Source: Candidatus Thiovulum imperiosus
GTDB lineage: Bacteria > Campylobacterota > Campylobacteria > Campylobacterales > Thiovulaceae
Direction of reading: 5' to 3'
Length of the DNA: 64,000 nt
Assembly: GCA_024281175.1 (NCBI GenBank)
Contig: JAMJTW010000028.1
Coordinates: 107,295-171,294 of the forward strand
Below are positions 63,924 to 64,000 of the stretch, piece by piece. The notes below the pieces were generated by a model. It searched no databases. It saw only the letters and a list, made by a program, of their open reading frames with translations, and had not been told where the DNA came from. Made by a program: the position numbers and the translations under genes. The first letter of the stretch is position 1, and the number at the start of each line of letters is the position of its first letter.

Positions 63924-64000
63924 TTGTGTTTATTTCTTGCCATGCGTAAGGAATATTTGTCTCTAAAGAAAACCCACTTTCATCAAAGTAGAAGAGTTCT
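63924..64000 (-). mobile_element. IS630-type transposase fragment (copy 3), runs off window
   Basis: On the minus strand it matches the catalytic part of copies 1 and 2 from ELFYFDESGFSL to AWQEINT, then breaks. It enters from beyond the window edge. It has the same orientation as the C-terminal fragment at 62301-62439. Confidence 0.85.

Overview
The window is AT-rich (roughly one third G+C), densely coding DNA from a member of the Campylobacterota (epsilonproteobacteria). The basis is gene content and style: a PUA-less proB, a TIGR04219-type outer-membrane barrel, the order rpmJ-rpsM-rpsK-rpsD-rpoA-rplQ, thrC, a NarK-type transporter, rpoD next to tRNA genes, and many TTG starts. A sulfur-oxidising Sulfurimonas/Sulfurovum/Thiovulum-like bacterium is plausible, but the genus cannot be fixed from the sequence alone.

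Layout. 1-13.5 kb: a partial CoA-binding protein gene, a secreted protein, then a minus-strand run of three surface proteins (1566-aa lipoprotein, 1938-aa secreted protein, about 409-aa lipoprotein) that share domains and carry in-frame tandem repeats. 13.5-22.2 kb: housekeeping genes (hemJ, gatB, thrB, an Fe-S oxidoreductase, dprA, carbonic anhydrase, narK, an outer-membrane barrel, proB). 22.2-26.5 kb: small envelope proteins and two leucine-rich-repeat proteins, one with a recent 480-bp internal duplication. 26.5-35.4 kb: thiC, a large type IIG-like restriction-modification protein, a phage antirepressor gene split by a miniature transposable element, an IS630-type fragment, a truncated secreted protein and metG. 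35.5-49.7 kb: a tRNA-Gln/tRNA-fMet pair behind a consensus promoter, rpoD, the alpha ribosomal operon, pgi, typA, pckA and thrC. 49.7-59.2 kb: a response regulator, ftsW, a GH20-like protein, two sugar transferases, a cNMP-binding protein, thiG, a Sel1 protein, another miniature element, an LRR protein and a short-chain dehydrogenase. 59.2-64 kb: accessory DNA with a compact UvrD-like ATPase plus HTH-protein operon, then broken IS630-type copies enclosing a small foreign segment with two hydrophobic peptides behind a perfect promoter.

Main observations. (1) The octamer GATGAGGT/ACCTCATC occurs at least 37 times, about 18 on one strand and 19 on the other, in every reading frame. About one copy would be expected by composition. 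It is missing from the obviously accessory stretches (59,019-64,000 and 30,805-34,087). With dprA present, it is a candidate DNA-uptake or other genome-maintenance signal. (2) A 164-175 bp miniature element has 16-bp terminal inverted repeats. Its two complete copies are each flanked by an exact 8-bp duplication, and one copy interrupts the antirepressor gene. (3) The right end of the window is a mosaic in which an IS630-type transposase gene appears split around a foreign segment whose own edge genes are cut.
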